Positions 1 to 7,247 of a stretch of 9,751 nucleotides of DNA are shown here, in pieces. Every line of letters starts with the position of its first letter. Positions within the stretch are counted from its first letter, which is position 1. Origin of the DNA: Oscillospiraceae bacterium (GTDB taxonomy: Bacteria; Bacillota; Clostridia; UMGS1810). The position numbers and the translations under genes are program-made. The notes beneath the pieces are model-generated. The model worked only from the letters and a program-made list of their open reading frames with translations, did not search any database and was not told the DNA's origin. Where the stretch lies: contig JALEIO010000138.1 of assembly GCA_022769845.1 (NCBI GenBank), positions 1 to 9,751 on the forward strand, read 5' to 3'.

Positions 1-729
1 GCAGTATATCCGATTGTATTCATTGATGCAATCCATTTTTCAGTGCGTGATGAACATATCGTAAAAAAGATTGCAGCATACATCATTCTCGGGATTAATG
101 ATGAGGGTAAAAAGGAAGTTTTAAGCATAACCGTCGGCGAAAACGAAAGTGCAAAATACTGGCTTGGGGTGCTCAACGACCTGAAAAACCGTGGTGTACA
201 AGATATACTGATTTTGTGCGCGGACGGACTTTCCGGAATCAAGGAGTCCATAGCTGCGGCGTATCCGAATACGGAATATCAGCGGTGTATCGTGCATCAG
301 GTACGAAACACATTAAAATATGTCGCAGAAAAAGACAAAAAAGCGTTTGCTAATGATTTAAAGAGTATCTATCATGCGCCGAACGAAGAAGCTGGTTATG
401 AGCGAATGCATGAGGTAAGAGAAAAATGGTATGACAAGTATCCCAATAGCATGAAGCGCTGGGAGGAGAACTGGGATGTAATATCTCCGATGTTCAAGTT
501 TTCTGCGGATGTCAGAAGGGTCATGTACACAACAAATGCAATAGAAAGTCTTAACAGTGCGCTCCGACGCCTAAACAGCCAAAGAAGCGTATTTCCAAGT
601 GATACGGCACTTTTAAAGGCGCTGTATCTGGCAACGTTCGAGGCTACAAAGAAGTGGACGATGCCGCTGCGAAATTGGGGCAAAGTTTATGGCGAACTGT
701 CCATCATGTATGAAGGAAGGCTTCTTTAG
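1..729 (+). CDS. IS256-family transposase, C-terminal part (5' truncated by window edge)
   Basis: DDE transposase of the IS256 (mutator-like) family, which cuts and joins the ends of its insertion sequence. The reading frame is open from base 1, so the gene begins before the window; the ATG at 43 is internal. The first catalytic Asp is in VFIDAIHF (D9 of the visible part), the second in LCADG (D75) and the Glu in TTNAIESLNS (E182). The family's Cys-x2-His signature is seen in RCIVHQVRN (H99). The C-terminus (KKWTMPLRNWGKVYGELSIMYEGR) ends at TAG 727-729, the usual end for this family, so the 3' end appears intact. The base composition is richer in GC than the genes to the right, which fits a mobile element of separate origin. 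The family assignment is firm. Whether the copy is active cannot be judged without its left end. Confidence 0.95.
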   Translation, partial: AVYPIVFIDAIHFSVRDEHIVKKIAAYIILGINDEGKKEVLSITVGENESAKYWLGVLNDLKNRGVQDILILCADGLSGIKESIAAAYPNTEYQRCIVHQVRNTLKYVAEKDKKAFANDLKSIYHAPNEEAGYERMHEVREKWYDKYPNSMKRWEENWDVISPMFKFSADVRRVMYTTNAIESLNSALRRLNSQRSVFPSDTALLKALYLATFEATKKWTMPLRNWGKVYGELSIMYEGRLL

Positions 730-752
730 CACAAATTTTTTATAATGTCCAA
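730..752 (+). repeat. probable right terminal inverted repeat region of the IS256-family element
   Basis: Immediately after the transposase stop the sequence reads GCACAAATTTTTTATAATGT. This resembles the ACACAA...TATA...GACTT layout of IS256-type right ends, and the family's ends normally start within a few tens of bases of the stop. The matching left end is outside the window, so the exact boundary and the target duplication cannot be fixed. Confidence 0.4.
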
Positions 753-791
753 GGGTAAATTTTCACGGTCTCTTACGAGACCGCCCTTGAC
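749..791. repeat. nested inverted repeat just outside the IS end
   Basis: A perfect 7-bp stem, CGGTCTC (766-772) with GAGACCG (777-783), has a 4-nt TTAC loop. A second pair, CAAGGG (750-755) with CCCTTG (784-789), encloses it. The right arm overlaps the -35 box of the promoter at 787-815. It could be an outer part of the IS end, a protein-binding site or a folded DNA structure. There is no T-run, so it is not a terminator on this strand. Confidence 0.5.
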
Positions 792-815
792 GTGCAAAAA
801 AATCCGTGCTATATT
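787..815 (+). promoter_or_regulatory. sigma-70-type promoter facing away from the IS
   Basis: TTGACG (787-792), a 17-bp spacer and TATATT (810-815) give near-consensus boxes with ideal spacing. Transcription would start near 822, directly before the hairpin at 824-855. No open reading frame of convincing quality follows, so it either drives a small RNA, is an outward promoter of the insertion sequence, or is the surviving promoter of a gene lost from this place. Confidence 0.6.
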
Positions 816-823
816 GTAGCTAA

Positions 824-855
824 GGCAGGAAAGCCAAAATATGGCTGTTCCTGCC
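824..855 (+). ncRNA. strong hairpin downstream of an orphan promoter (possible leader or small RNA)
   Basis: GGCAGGAA (824-831) pairs perfectly with TTCCTGCC (848-855). Inside it, AGCC (832-835) pairs with GGCT (843-846), leaving one bulged G (847) and a 7-nt AT-rich loop. The predicted start of transcription lies only a few bases upstream, so the hairpin would form the 5' end of the transcript. There is no T-tract after it, so it is not a simple terminator. I do not recognise the RNA family. The likely role is a leader structure or the 5' domain of a small RNA whose 3' end I could not locate. Confidence 0.35.
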
Positions 856-1016
856 CAATAAAACAAATATTTTATCATAGAAAATTCAAATTCACAGAAA
901 AAAGCTAACACTTTCATACTGTATGACCGGGATCGCTCTTTTTTGTTGCATTGCAATCACAATATTCACTCTTCTCGCTAAACCTTTAATGCGAAACCTT
1001 GGGTTAGGGCAAAGCT

Positions 1017-1059
1017 GATATGCGCCCCAAAAAGTTAGACACTTTTGAAGGTGCATATC
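1017..1059. repeat. 43-bp imperfect palindrome resembling an IS3/IS150-group terminal sequence
   Basis: Arms 1017-1035 and 1041-1059 are 19 nt each, pairing at 15 positions plus one G-T wobble around the loop TAGAC. The CCCCAAAAAGTTAGACACTT core is very like the ends of IS3-family (IS150-group) elements. No IS3 transposase is present in the window, so this is a solo end, a MITE-like relic or a folded element end. Confidence 0.45.
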
Positions 1060-1257
1060 AAAATCTGGGCTTTTTCGAACGCTGTTTTGCATAAAATATA
1101 CAATATTAGGTAATTTAGAGAGAATATCAATTCGCTCTTCCGGATTAACCGAAGGTTTAATAAATGTGGCTTTGATTTTAAAAAAATTTTTTTATTTTCT
1201 TCAAATATATGAGAATATTAGCTTTTATAATTTTTATATTTTAAAATCAAGGACACA
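1060..1257. other. AT-rich gene-free stretch; left edge of the xis-int module probably lies here
   Basis: No credible gene or RNA is seen. The stretch carries runs such as A7T7 near 1180-1193 and a perfect 12-bp inverted repeat, TTGATTTTAAAA (1172-1183) with TTTTAAAATCAA (1239-1250), 55 bp apart. The right arm is just downstream of the stop of the leftward 418-aa gene. No GC-rich terminator hairpin was found for that gene. The left boundary of the integrated module should be at or left of this stretch, but I could not find a direct repeat matching the right side by eye. Confidence 0.35.
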
Positions 1258-2514
1258 TCAAATGTCTTTTCTCGAAATATAGCTTAAACACTCAGAATTT
1301 TTGGCGGCTTTTTTTCTCAGCTTTTCAAGGTCTATGTCATGAAATCTTATGAAAGGTTTAAATAAAAGTTTGTCAAGCTGTTCATCTATTTCATTATTTT
1401 CCTTGTCATAAGATATAGCCTGCTTGTCTGACTGCAAAAGCAAGTCCTCTATTTCAGCATATGTACTTTCGGCCGTTTCTTCTAATGTTTTGCTTCCGTT
1501 TAAAATATATTTGCTTTGAGGTTTGATATATTTATTAAATATCAATGTTTCCACAGAGCGAATGTTAATATTATAATCAAATTTCTTATATAGTGTTTTG
1601 AGTATTTTATCTTCAGAGTAATTTTTCTTCAGCATTTTTATATAAACCCTATACATTTCAAAAATGGTATATCTTAAATATTTTTTATAATCTTTATTAA
1701 TATGACATTCATATTCATGGATCGGATTTATATTAAGAAGATTCGTATATTTAGGTTTCTTTTTTTTGTATTCTGAAAATTTATTTATATAGTTTGCGTC
1801 AGAAGGAAAATTCATACGTCTCGCTTTGTCATGCATCTGTGATATATATATGTAATCGCCAACATCAGCGGCAGTTAAAATATCGACAGAATGATAAAAC
1901 TCGTTTTTATTGTAAGTATGATGTAAATCGACAGCAGGAACTTCATCGATTGAATTAAGAAGATATAATTCATCTATAAAACCGTTTAATCTTATCAAAA
2001 TTCTATCAAAGGTCATTGTGTTAAAATTATTCATATAAAATATTGCAATAATAAGTTTTTTTAAACATTCTTTTAATTTGATGGCAAAATCTATAAAAGT
2101 AGTAATTTTAGTGAGCCCCGGTTTTGCCGGATATGTAAGTTCCATTTTCTTTTCACAGCTGATAAAGTGGTCCGTATAGCTTTTCATATCCGATAGTCCC
2201 ATGGATTTTCTATGATTCTTATGAAGAAAAGGGTTGAGAATAGATTTATCCGGAAATTTGTCGGGATTCTTACAAAGCCTGGGTGAATTGCAGCCGAGTA
2301 AAAGAGCGAACAGTTGCTTTTCCATCTGAGTAAATGTGTATTTTCCATCCTTGCTGTACGGTTTTTTGTCAGTGGGAGTTATCGGTTTTAAATAATCCAG
2401 CATGTTATAATTATTAAGTGTATTTTTTAACTTCCTCGAAAATTCACTTGAAGAATATTCTTCAGTTGATCCGGTATATTTTTTATAATCTTCAAAAACA
2501 TCTTCTAAATGCAT
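1258..2514 (-). CDS. hypothetical protein, 418 aa, divergent partner of the HerA-like ATPase gene
   Basis: I do not recognise this protein. It starts at the ATG whose complement is 2512-2514, with a strong ribosome binding site (AGGGAGGA, complement of 2521-2528) 6-7 nt upstream. It is soluble-looking, lysine- and tyrosine-rich, and has no signal peptide or clear membrane segment; one short hydrophobic stretch (KKLIIAIFYM) lies in a helical context. The first 75 or so residues (SSSEFSRKLKNTLNNYN, then a YTFTQMEKQLFALLL helix) could be a winged-helix-like DNA- or protein-binding domain, but this is a guess. The C-terminal 60 residues are acidic and charged (ETAESTYAEIEDLLLQ). It shares a 216-bp intergenic region with the ATPase gene read the other way, which suggests joint control. 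No nuclease, transposase or relaxase motif could be found. Candidate roles are regulator, sensor or effector partner of the ATPase. Confidence 0.8.
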   Translation of the reverse strand: MHLEDVFEDYKKYTGSTEEYSSSEFSRKLKNTLNNYNMLDYLKPITPTDKKPYSKDGKYTFTQMEKQLFALLLGCNSPRLCKNPDKFPDKSILNPFLHKNHRKSMGLSDMKSYTDHFISCEKKMELTYPAKPGLTKITTFIDFAIKLKECLKKLIIAIFYMNNFNTMTFDRILIRLNGFIDELYLLNSIDEVPAVDLHHTYNKNEFYHSVDILTAADVGDYIYISQMHDKARRMNFPSDANYINKFSEYKKKKPKYTNLLNINPIHEYECHINKDYKKYLRYTIFEMYRVYIKMLKKNYSEDKILKTLYKKFDYNINIRSVETLIFNKYIKPQSKYILNGSKTLEETAESTYAEIEDLLLQSDKQAISYDKENNEIDEQLDKLLFKPFIRFHDIDLEKLRKKAAKNSECLSYISRKDI

Positions 2515-2730
2515 AATTTATCCTCCCTCGTATAATCTTAGTTTTTATTTAATTTACTCTCCATGTATAATTTGCTGTATTACAAACGCAATTGTTTGTT
2601 GAATTATCACAAGCATATAAATCATTTTAAAACCATCATAGAAATCATTAAAATAATTATGATATTATGAACCTGTTATATGAATTATAGCATTAAACAT
2701 AAAAATATTCAATAAGGAGATGTACGGTTA
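2515..2730. promoter_or_regulatory. divergent intergenic control region
   Basis: This AT-rich region separates the start codons of the 418-aa gene (leftward) and the 937-aa gene (rightward), so both promoters must lie here or be absent. A leftward promoter can be proposed, TTGCGT with a TATACA box about 16 bp further, on the complement of roughly 2564-2593. For the rightward gene several AT-rich -10-like words exist (2655-2690) without a convincing -35. An inverted repeat (2582-2599) and a repeated AAATCATT (2619-2626 and 2642-2649) may be operators. Confidence 0.45.
2582..2599. promoter_or_regulatory. candidate operator: inverted repeat ACAAAC-N6-GTTTGT
   Basis: ACAAAC (2582-2587) and GTTTGT (2594-2599) are perfect inverted 6-mers around GCAATT. 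The site lies over the proposed leftward -35 box, where a dimeric regulator could repress. The candidate binder is unknown; the 418-aa protein is one possibility (inference). Confidence 0.35.
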
Positions 2731-5544
2731 ATGAATTATTTACAGCAGCAAAATCCGCAATTTCCGGTTCTGAAAGAAAAATTAGATTACGGAAATGCAC
2801 TTGTAGTTCGGAGTTTTTCAAATACGATGCATGTTGAAAGTACAAAATATTCAAATAACGGAATTTTATCCAAGGACTATTCTATTTTTGCATACGGAAC
2901 TATACTTGGTGTGGAAAGACGACAATATGCCGCTCCCTTCTGTAAAAGATTTGATTATATTTTTAAAATAATTCCTTACGGAGAAAAAGATGAGGTTTCT
3001 GTTGTAATACCTGACAAAATGTATGGAAAATCCGGAATGATAACGGAACTCACGAAAGCCGGTATTTGTTTCGTAGGCAATCATGGAGATGGCAAAAGAG
3101 CGTCGATGATTATTAATTATATTTCATCTATGGGAATGATTAACGATACACCTATAGTATACTATAACGGATTTTATGACGACAAATATTTGTTTTTCAA
3201 AGACAATGAACCATTGTCCGATATTGATTCGCCGTTATACAATAACCGTTTATTGGTAGGCAAAGACAATATAAGCCCGGAGCAGGCGGTACGAAGTGTT
3301 TATGAATTAAATGAAATTTTTTCCGTAGATACATGGCTGATGTTATTGGTGATACTGTTATATTCACTAATGCACACTATATTTTCGGATAAAGGATATG
3401 TATTGTGCAGACTTATATGGCTGTGCGGAAAAGATGCGGAAACAGCAGCGAAATTTATTCAGATATACAACAAGGATACCGACATGACCATAAGTCTAAA
3501 TAACAATATCTCATCACTTAGACGACAAATTTTTGATTGCAAAGATATGCCTGTTATATTTAAAGGTGATAACGAAAAAATCAGCTTTCTTGAGGATATA
3601 TTTTGCAATGGCGATTGTCCTGAGATAAATGTAAATAAACAGCTTTTTAGGCTAAAAGTGCAGTCAGTCTGCATTTTAATTTCAAATATTGCTGATGAAA
3701 TATTAAGCCCGAATTGTTATTACACTATTTTTTCAGACAATGTATCTGATGAATGTAATATTGACATAAACGCTTTCGGCAGTTTTATAGTTTGTCTTAT
3801 AAATAAATTTATGGGAAAATTATATGACGGTACATTTGATTATATGCTGAAAAAACATCAGAATACAGCAAACGATTTGCTTTACAGTAAATCTGACAGA
3901 ACAGATATGACAATATTTTTGACAACATATGAAATTATCCAAGAATTATTTGCAGAGTACGGACTGCCTTTGTCAAAACTGCTTAACGGAGAATCCCCCG
4001 ATGAGTTTTTTGCTGATTTTATCGAAGGAGAAGAAATCCGCGGAGAAAGAAACATCGTTAACAAAACGCGGCTCGTTATTATTGACAAGGTGCTTTCCTG
4101 TGAAAATATTATAAAATATGATGGCAGGCAACTTGAAACAGAAATATTGCCTGATAAACTTTTAGTACTTTATAATGACAAATATCTGTATATTTACGGT
4201 GAACAGTTTGACAAACTTATTGTTCCGTATGTATCCGCGTCAGTAACAAAAAATCAGATTTTGGAAACATTAGCCGATAGTGAATGGATATACCGAAGCG
4301 GTAACGGTTATTCTGTGCGGATATCCGTGATGATAAAAGGAAACAGGTCAAAACGCTCAAACTGGATAGCAGTAAAAAGATCGTTTGTTGAATCTCGTTT
4401 TTCTCTGCCTATAATTGAAGAGAAAAATATGATATGCAAAAAAATAAAACCGGTGCTTCTTGGCAATGAAATTTTGGGCAGAAACGTATATCTGCCGATT
4501 GGATCGGATGTAATAAATAATAATCATATAGGAATTACCGGAGACAGCGGCATGGGAAAAAGTTATGCAACACTTTCTATTATAAAGCATATTTCGGATA
4601 ACAACATTCCTTCTGTCATTATAGATACCGAAGATAGCTTTAACAAAAACACATTAGAAAAAGATTTTGTGTCTGTAATGGGTGACAAGCTTCAATATTT
4701 CACGGTATATAATGAAAAAATTCCTATTAATATTTTTGAAAGACAGATTATCGATGTTAACGGGGAAATGTGTAAGGAAAAAGATTCAGATATTGCTGCA
4801 AGATGTTCTTACCTACTCAGAAGAGCCTGCAAGCTGTCTGAAAAACAAATGAATGTTGTGTATATGGCGATTAAATCTCTTTTAGAAAAAAATTCTGACA
4901 CAGACATAACCTTAATGGACTTATATGAAGAACTGGAATATGACGAATCAGAGTCATCCGAAATTGCAAGAGGAAGAATCCTTCCCATAGCTGATGCGGA
5001 TGTTTTCAGAGAAGACGGAACAGTCTTTAATTGGCGTAAACACTTAGAATCCGGTAAATGTGTTTTGTTTTCGCTTGCAGGATTTAAAAATAATAATCTA
5101 AAAAGAATGATAGCTGAATGTATTTTGCAGGATTTGTGGGGTTTCGCGAAAAGTCACGGACGAAAAGATAAGCCTTTTGCGGTCATCATAGATGAGATTG
5201 AAGCTACCCGTCCAAAACAAAACAGCACTATGGCAAATCTTTTAACACTTGGGCGTAAGTTTGGAGTTATGTGCATATGGAATACACAGCTTCTCAAGGG
5301 AAAGTTTGAAGATGATGAAATTGCTGCTTTAAACCAAACCGCAACAAGACTCTACTTTAAGACATCTGATCTTGACGAAAAAAATTATATAGAAAAAACA
5401 TTAAAAAAGTATGAAGGCATAAGCGAATCATTTGAAAAATTAAAAAAGACATTATGTTTTGCCAAAGGCAGTTTTTGTTCTGAGGACAATGTAATTTACG
5501 AGGACATATTGTTAGTGCTGAAAATACAAAAAATTCAACAGTGA
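2731..5544 (+). CDS. two-part ATPase: degenerate DUF927-like N-half fused to HerA/FtsK-like ATPase
   Basis: Large cytoplasmic protein, 937 aa, started by ATG with AAGGAGA (2714-2720) 10 nt upstream. The C-terminal 350 residues are a HerA/FtsK-type P-loop ATPase: Walker A GDSGMGKS (604-611), Walker B VIIDE (818-822), then LTLGRKFGVMCIWNTQ, the sensor-like segment of HerA proteins. Such ATPases are hexameric DNA pumps or partners of nucleases in repair, conjugation and phage defence. The N-terminal half follows the layout of DUF927 helicase-like proteins of phages and plasmids: a beta-rich start, an ELTKAGICF segment near 106-114, a helical block, IWLCGKDAETAAKF (229 onward) where a GxSxxGKT loop is expected, and KDMPVIFKGDNE (271-282) where Walker B is expected. 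Both motifs are lost, so this half is probably a non-catalytic scaffold. A winged-helix-like stretch near 510-565 joins the halves. Function is unproven. The gene is followed after 51 bp by the xis-like gene. The HerA assignment is good; the DUF927 likeness is inference from motif order. Confidence 0.85.
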   Translation: MNYLQQQNPQFPVLKEKLDYGNALVVRSFSNTMHVESTKYSNNGILSKDYSIFAYGTILGVERRQYAAPFCKRFDYIFKIIPYGEKDEVSVVIPDKMYGKSGMITELTKAGICFVGNHGDGKRASMIINYISSMGMINDTPIVYYNGFYDDKYLFFKDNEPLSDIDSPLYNNRLLVGKDNISPEQAVRSVYELNEIFSVDTWLMLLVILLYSLMHTIFSDKGYVLCRLIWLCGKDAETAAKFIQIYNKDTDMTISLNNNISSLRRQIFDCKDMPVIFKGDNEKISFLEDIFCNGDCPEINVNKQLFRLKVQSVCILISNIADEILSPNCYYTIFSDNVSDECNIDINAFGSFIVCLINKFMGKLYDGTFDYMLKKHQNTANDLLYSKSDRTDMTIFLTTYEIIQELFAEYGLPLSKLLNGESPDEFFADFIEGEEIRGERNIVNKTRLVIIDKVLSCENIIKYDGRQLETEILPDKLLVLYNDKYLYIYGEQFDKLIVPYVSASVTKNQILETLADSEWIYRSGNGYSVRISVMIKGNRSKRSNWIAVKRSFVESRFSLPIIEEKNMICKKIKPVLLGNEILGRNVYLPIGSDVINNNHIGITGDSGMGKSYATLSIIKHISDNNIPSVIIDTEDSFNKNTLEKDFVSVMGDKLQYFTVYNEKIPINIFERQIIDVNGEMCKEKDSDIAARCSYLLRRACKLSEKQMNVVYMAIKSLLEKNSDTDITLMDLYEELEYDESESSEIARGRILPIADADVFREDGTVFNWRKHLESGKCVLFSLAGFKNNNLKRMIAECILQDLWGFAKSHGRKDKPFAVIIDEIEATRPKQNSTMANLLTLGRKFGVMCIWNTQLLKGKFEDDEIAALNQTATRLYFKTSDLDEKNYIEKTLKKYEGISESFEKLKKTLCFAKGSFCSEDNVIYEDILLVLKIQKIQQ

Positions 5545-5595
5545 AATTTTTCTTAATTATAGCTATATATTATTTTTACGAAAGGGGGAAACTGT

Positions 5596-5781
5596 ATGAC
5601 AATGGAAAATATCAAATTGCTTTCAGTAAAGGACATTCAAACTAAGCTTGGTATAAGTGCACAAAACGCTTACACAATATTTCATCGAAGTGATTTCCCG
5701 CTTATTAAATTTGGCGGCAGACTCTATGTTAGACAAGAAGCTTTTTTAAAATGGCTTGAAGGTGTAGAATCTGCTTGCTGA
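5596..5781 (+). CDS. excisionase-type small helix-turn-helix protein (Xis/HTH_17-like)
   Basis: This 61-aa protein has the MerR-like excisionase fold: LLSVKDIQTKLGISAQNAYTIF is the helix-turn-helix, followed by the wing FPLIKFGGRLYVRQEAFLKWLE. These proteins bind near attachment sites, bend DNA and direct the recombinase toward excision; they can also regulate the integrase gene. The start at 5596 is supported by AGGGGGAA (5583-5590) 5 nt upstream; the next in-frame ATG (5602) is placed less well. The stop is only 15 bp before the integrase start, so the two are almost surely co-transcribed and probably co-regulated. Length and position are typical for the family. Confidence 0.88.
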   Translation: MTMENIKLLSVKDIQTKLGISAQNAYTIFHRSDFPLIKFGGRLYVRQEAFLKWLEGVESAC

Positions 5782-5796
5782 CAGGGGGTAGTATTA

Positions 5797-6960
5797 TTGG
5801 GAAAAAGAGGTAACGGCGAAGGTTATGTTTATCAAAATGCGAAAAAGCGTTGGATTGTAAGAACTCAAGTAGGATGGCTTGATAACGGCAAACCAAAGTT
5901 TAAGACATTCAGCGGTCATACAAGGGCGGAAGCGTTAATGAGAAAAAAAGAGTATGATGAAAAGCACAATGCACTGAAAAATGCAGATGAAAGCTTGTTA
6001 AAAAATGCTATGTCTGCATGGCTTTTAAACAAGAAAAAAATTTGCTTAAAGCCAAGCAGTTTTAGCAGATTGAAACTAACCGTTGAAAAAAATCTGATAC
6101 CGAAAATAGGGCGATTTTCGGTATCAGAGCTTACTCCGGATATTATTCAGGAAAAAATTATAAATAATATGATGGAAGAAGGTAATTCGTGGTCAACAAT
6201 AAAAAAATGCTATGATGCTTTGAATAATTTTTATAAACAATGTATAGCAGACAGAATGACTTTATATAATCCTGTAAGCGGTGTTATTATGCCTGCAAAG
6301 CAAAAGTTCAATACTAAAAAAACCAGGTCGTTAACACCTGAAGAAATAACAAAATTTGAATCGGCCTGTTCATCGGTATACTCAAATAATCAGCCGATAT
6401 ACAGGCATGGATACGGTTACATATTTATATTATATACGGGTATGCGAAGCGGAGAAGCAATGGCTCTTCAATATAAACATATTAATCTTGACAAAAAAAC
6501 TGTCACTGTTGAACAGACAATGGTATGCATTGATAATGATGACAAATTAAAAAAAGGTTCATCATGTAAAGCTATACTCCAGAAAAACACAAAATCGGAA
6601 AGCGGATGCAGAGTAATTCCGATATGCGACAAAGCATTCAGCGCTATAAAAGAGCATATCCGTATTAATTATAAGGGTAACGATAACGATTTTGTATTTG
6701 CTTCAAATGATAATAAGCCAATGCTATACAGAAATTTCAGAAAATCAATTAATTCTGTGTATAAAAGGGCGGGGATAGATGCAACCGGATTTCATATTCT
6801 CAGGCACACTATAGGAAGTCTTATGTTTGCAAAAAAAATAGATATAAAGTATATATCTGCATTTCTCGGACACTCTGGAATACAGGTAACATACGATTCA
6901 TATATTCATTTAATTAAAGATTTTGAAAGTGATTTTATTAAATCTATGAATAGCATATAA
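5797..6960 (+). CDS. int: tyrosine recombinase / integrase (Tn916-Int-like architecture)
   Basis: Site-specific recombinase of 387 aa that integrates and excises the element through a covalent phosphotyrosine. The N-terminal GKRGNGEGYVYQ...RWIVRTQVGW stretch (about 2-55) is the arm-site-binding domain, about 60-160 is the SAM-like core-binding domain, and the catalytic domain follows. Catalytic residues seen are R217 in TGMRSGEA, the HxxR pair H333/R336 in HILRH, H359 in LGHSG and the nucleophile Y369 in TYDSYIHL; the beta-hairpin lysine is probably in NTKSESGCRVIPI. The set looks complete and the protein is full length. The start is a TTG at 5797 with AGGGGGT (5783-5789) 7 nt upstream; there is no better in-frame start. 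A terminator follows 6 bp after the stop. The sequence alone does not prove its target; the tRNA-Trp fragment at 8796-8848 is the only candidate attachment site in view. Confidence 0.95.
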   Translation: MGKRGNGEGYVYQNAKKRWIVRTQVGWLDNGKPKFKTFSGHTRAEALMRKKEYDEKHNALKNADESLLKNAMSAWLLNKKKICLKPSSFSRLKLTVEKNLIPKIGRFSVSELTPDIIQEKIINNMMEEGNSWSTIKKCYDALNNFYKQCIADRMTLYNPVSGVIMPAKQKFNTKKTRSLTPEEITKFESACSSVYSNNQPIYRHGYGYIFILYTGMRSGEAMALQYKHINLDKKTVTVEQTMVCIDNDDKLKKGSSCKAILQKNTKSESGCRVIPICDKAFSAIKEHIRINYKGNDNDFVFASNDNKPMLYRNFRKSINSVYKRAGIDATGFHILRHTIGSLMFAKKIDIKYISAFLGHSGIQVTYDSYIHLIKDFESDFIKSMNSI

Positions 6961-6966
6961 TATCAA

Positions 6967-7012
6967 CACCTGCACTCACATTTCAAACGAGTACGGGTGC
7001 TGTTTGTTTTTT
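6967..7012 (+). terminator. rho-independent terminator after the integrase gene
   Basis: CACCTGCACTC (6967-6977) pairs with GAGTACGGGTG (6989-6999), an 11-bp stem with one mismatch and one G-T pair around an 11-nt loop. The T-rich CTGTTTGTTTTTT follows. It starts 6 bp beyond the integrase stop and closes the module transcript. Confidence 0.85.
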
Positions 7013-7109
7013 ATAAGACTCTTGGATTTATAGTTAAGTTAGCTGTCAACGTAAATGTCCGCATCACCATCTTTTTAGAAATTGCATAGAACAAACACTG
7101 TATAAAAAT

Positions 7110-7161
7110 GGGGGATTTTTGACTAACCTTAAATTATTAATAAGGGTAGTTGAAATCCCCC
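7110..7161. terminator. large inverted repeat, possible bidirectional terminator
   Basis: GGGGGATTT (7110-7118) pairs perfectly with AAATCCCCC (7153-7161). The pairing continues inward, less perfectly, through GACTAACCTTA and TAAGGGTAGTT to a short AT loop. A short T-run follows on each strand (GTTTT rightward, ATTTTTATA leftward). It could end transcription from both sides. A MITE-like relic is the alternative. Confidence 0.5.
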
Positions 7162-7247
7162 GTTTTCCGTCACTGAATTATACCGAATATATTCTGTGGG
7201 CATATCTATTATCATAAAAATTTGATTTAAGGCAAAAAACACGTAAT

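Noticed and set aside
43..45. ATG at 43 as the start of the transposase
   Set aside because: The frame is open from base 1 and the first catalytic Asp lies at codon 9, before this ATG.
892..1092. Leftward 66-aa ORF
   Set aside because: It runs through the IS3-like palindrome, has no good ribosome binding site and no protein-like pattern.
3061..3102. FVGNHGDGKRAS in the 937-aa protein as a second Walker A
   Set aside because: The spacing and flanking strands do not fit a P-loop (GNHGDGKR lacks the GxxxxGK[ST] pattern); the position matches a non-catalytic segment of DUF927-like proteins.
1258..6960. Self-transmissible Tn916-like conjugative element
   Set aside because: Only Int and Xis resemble that family; no relaxase, coupling protein or type IV secretion gene is present in the window.
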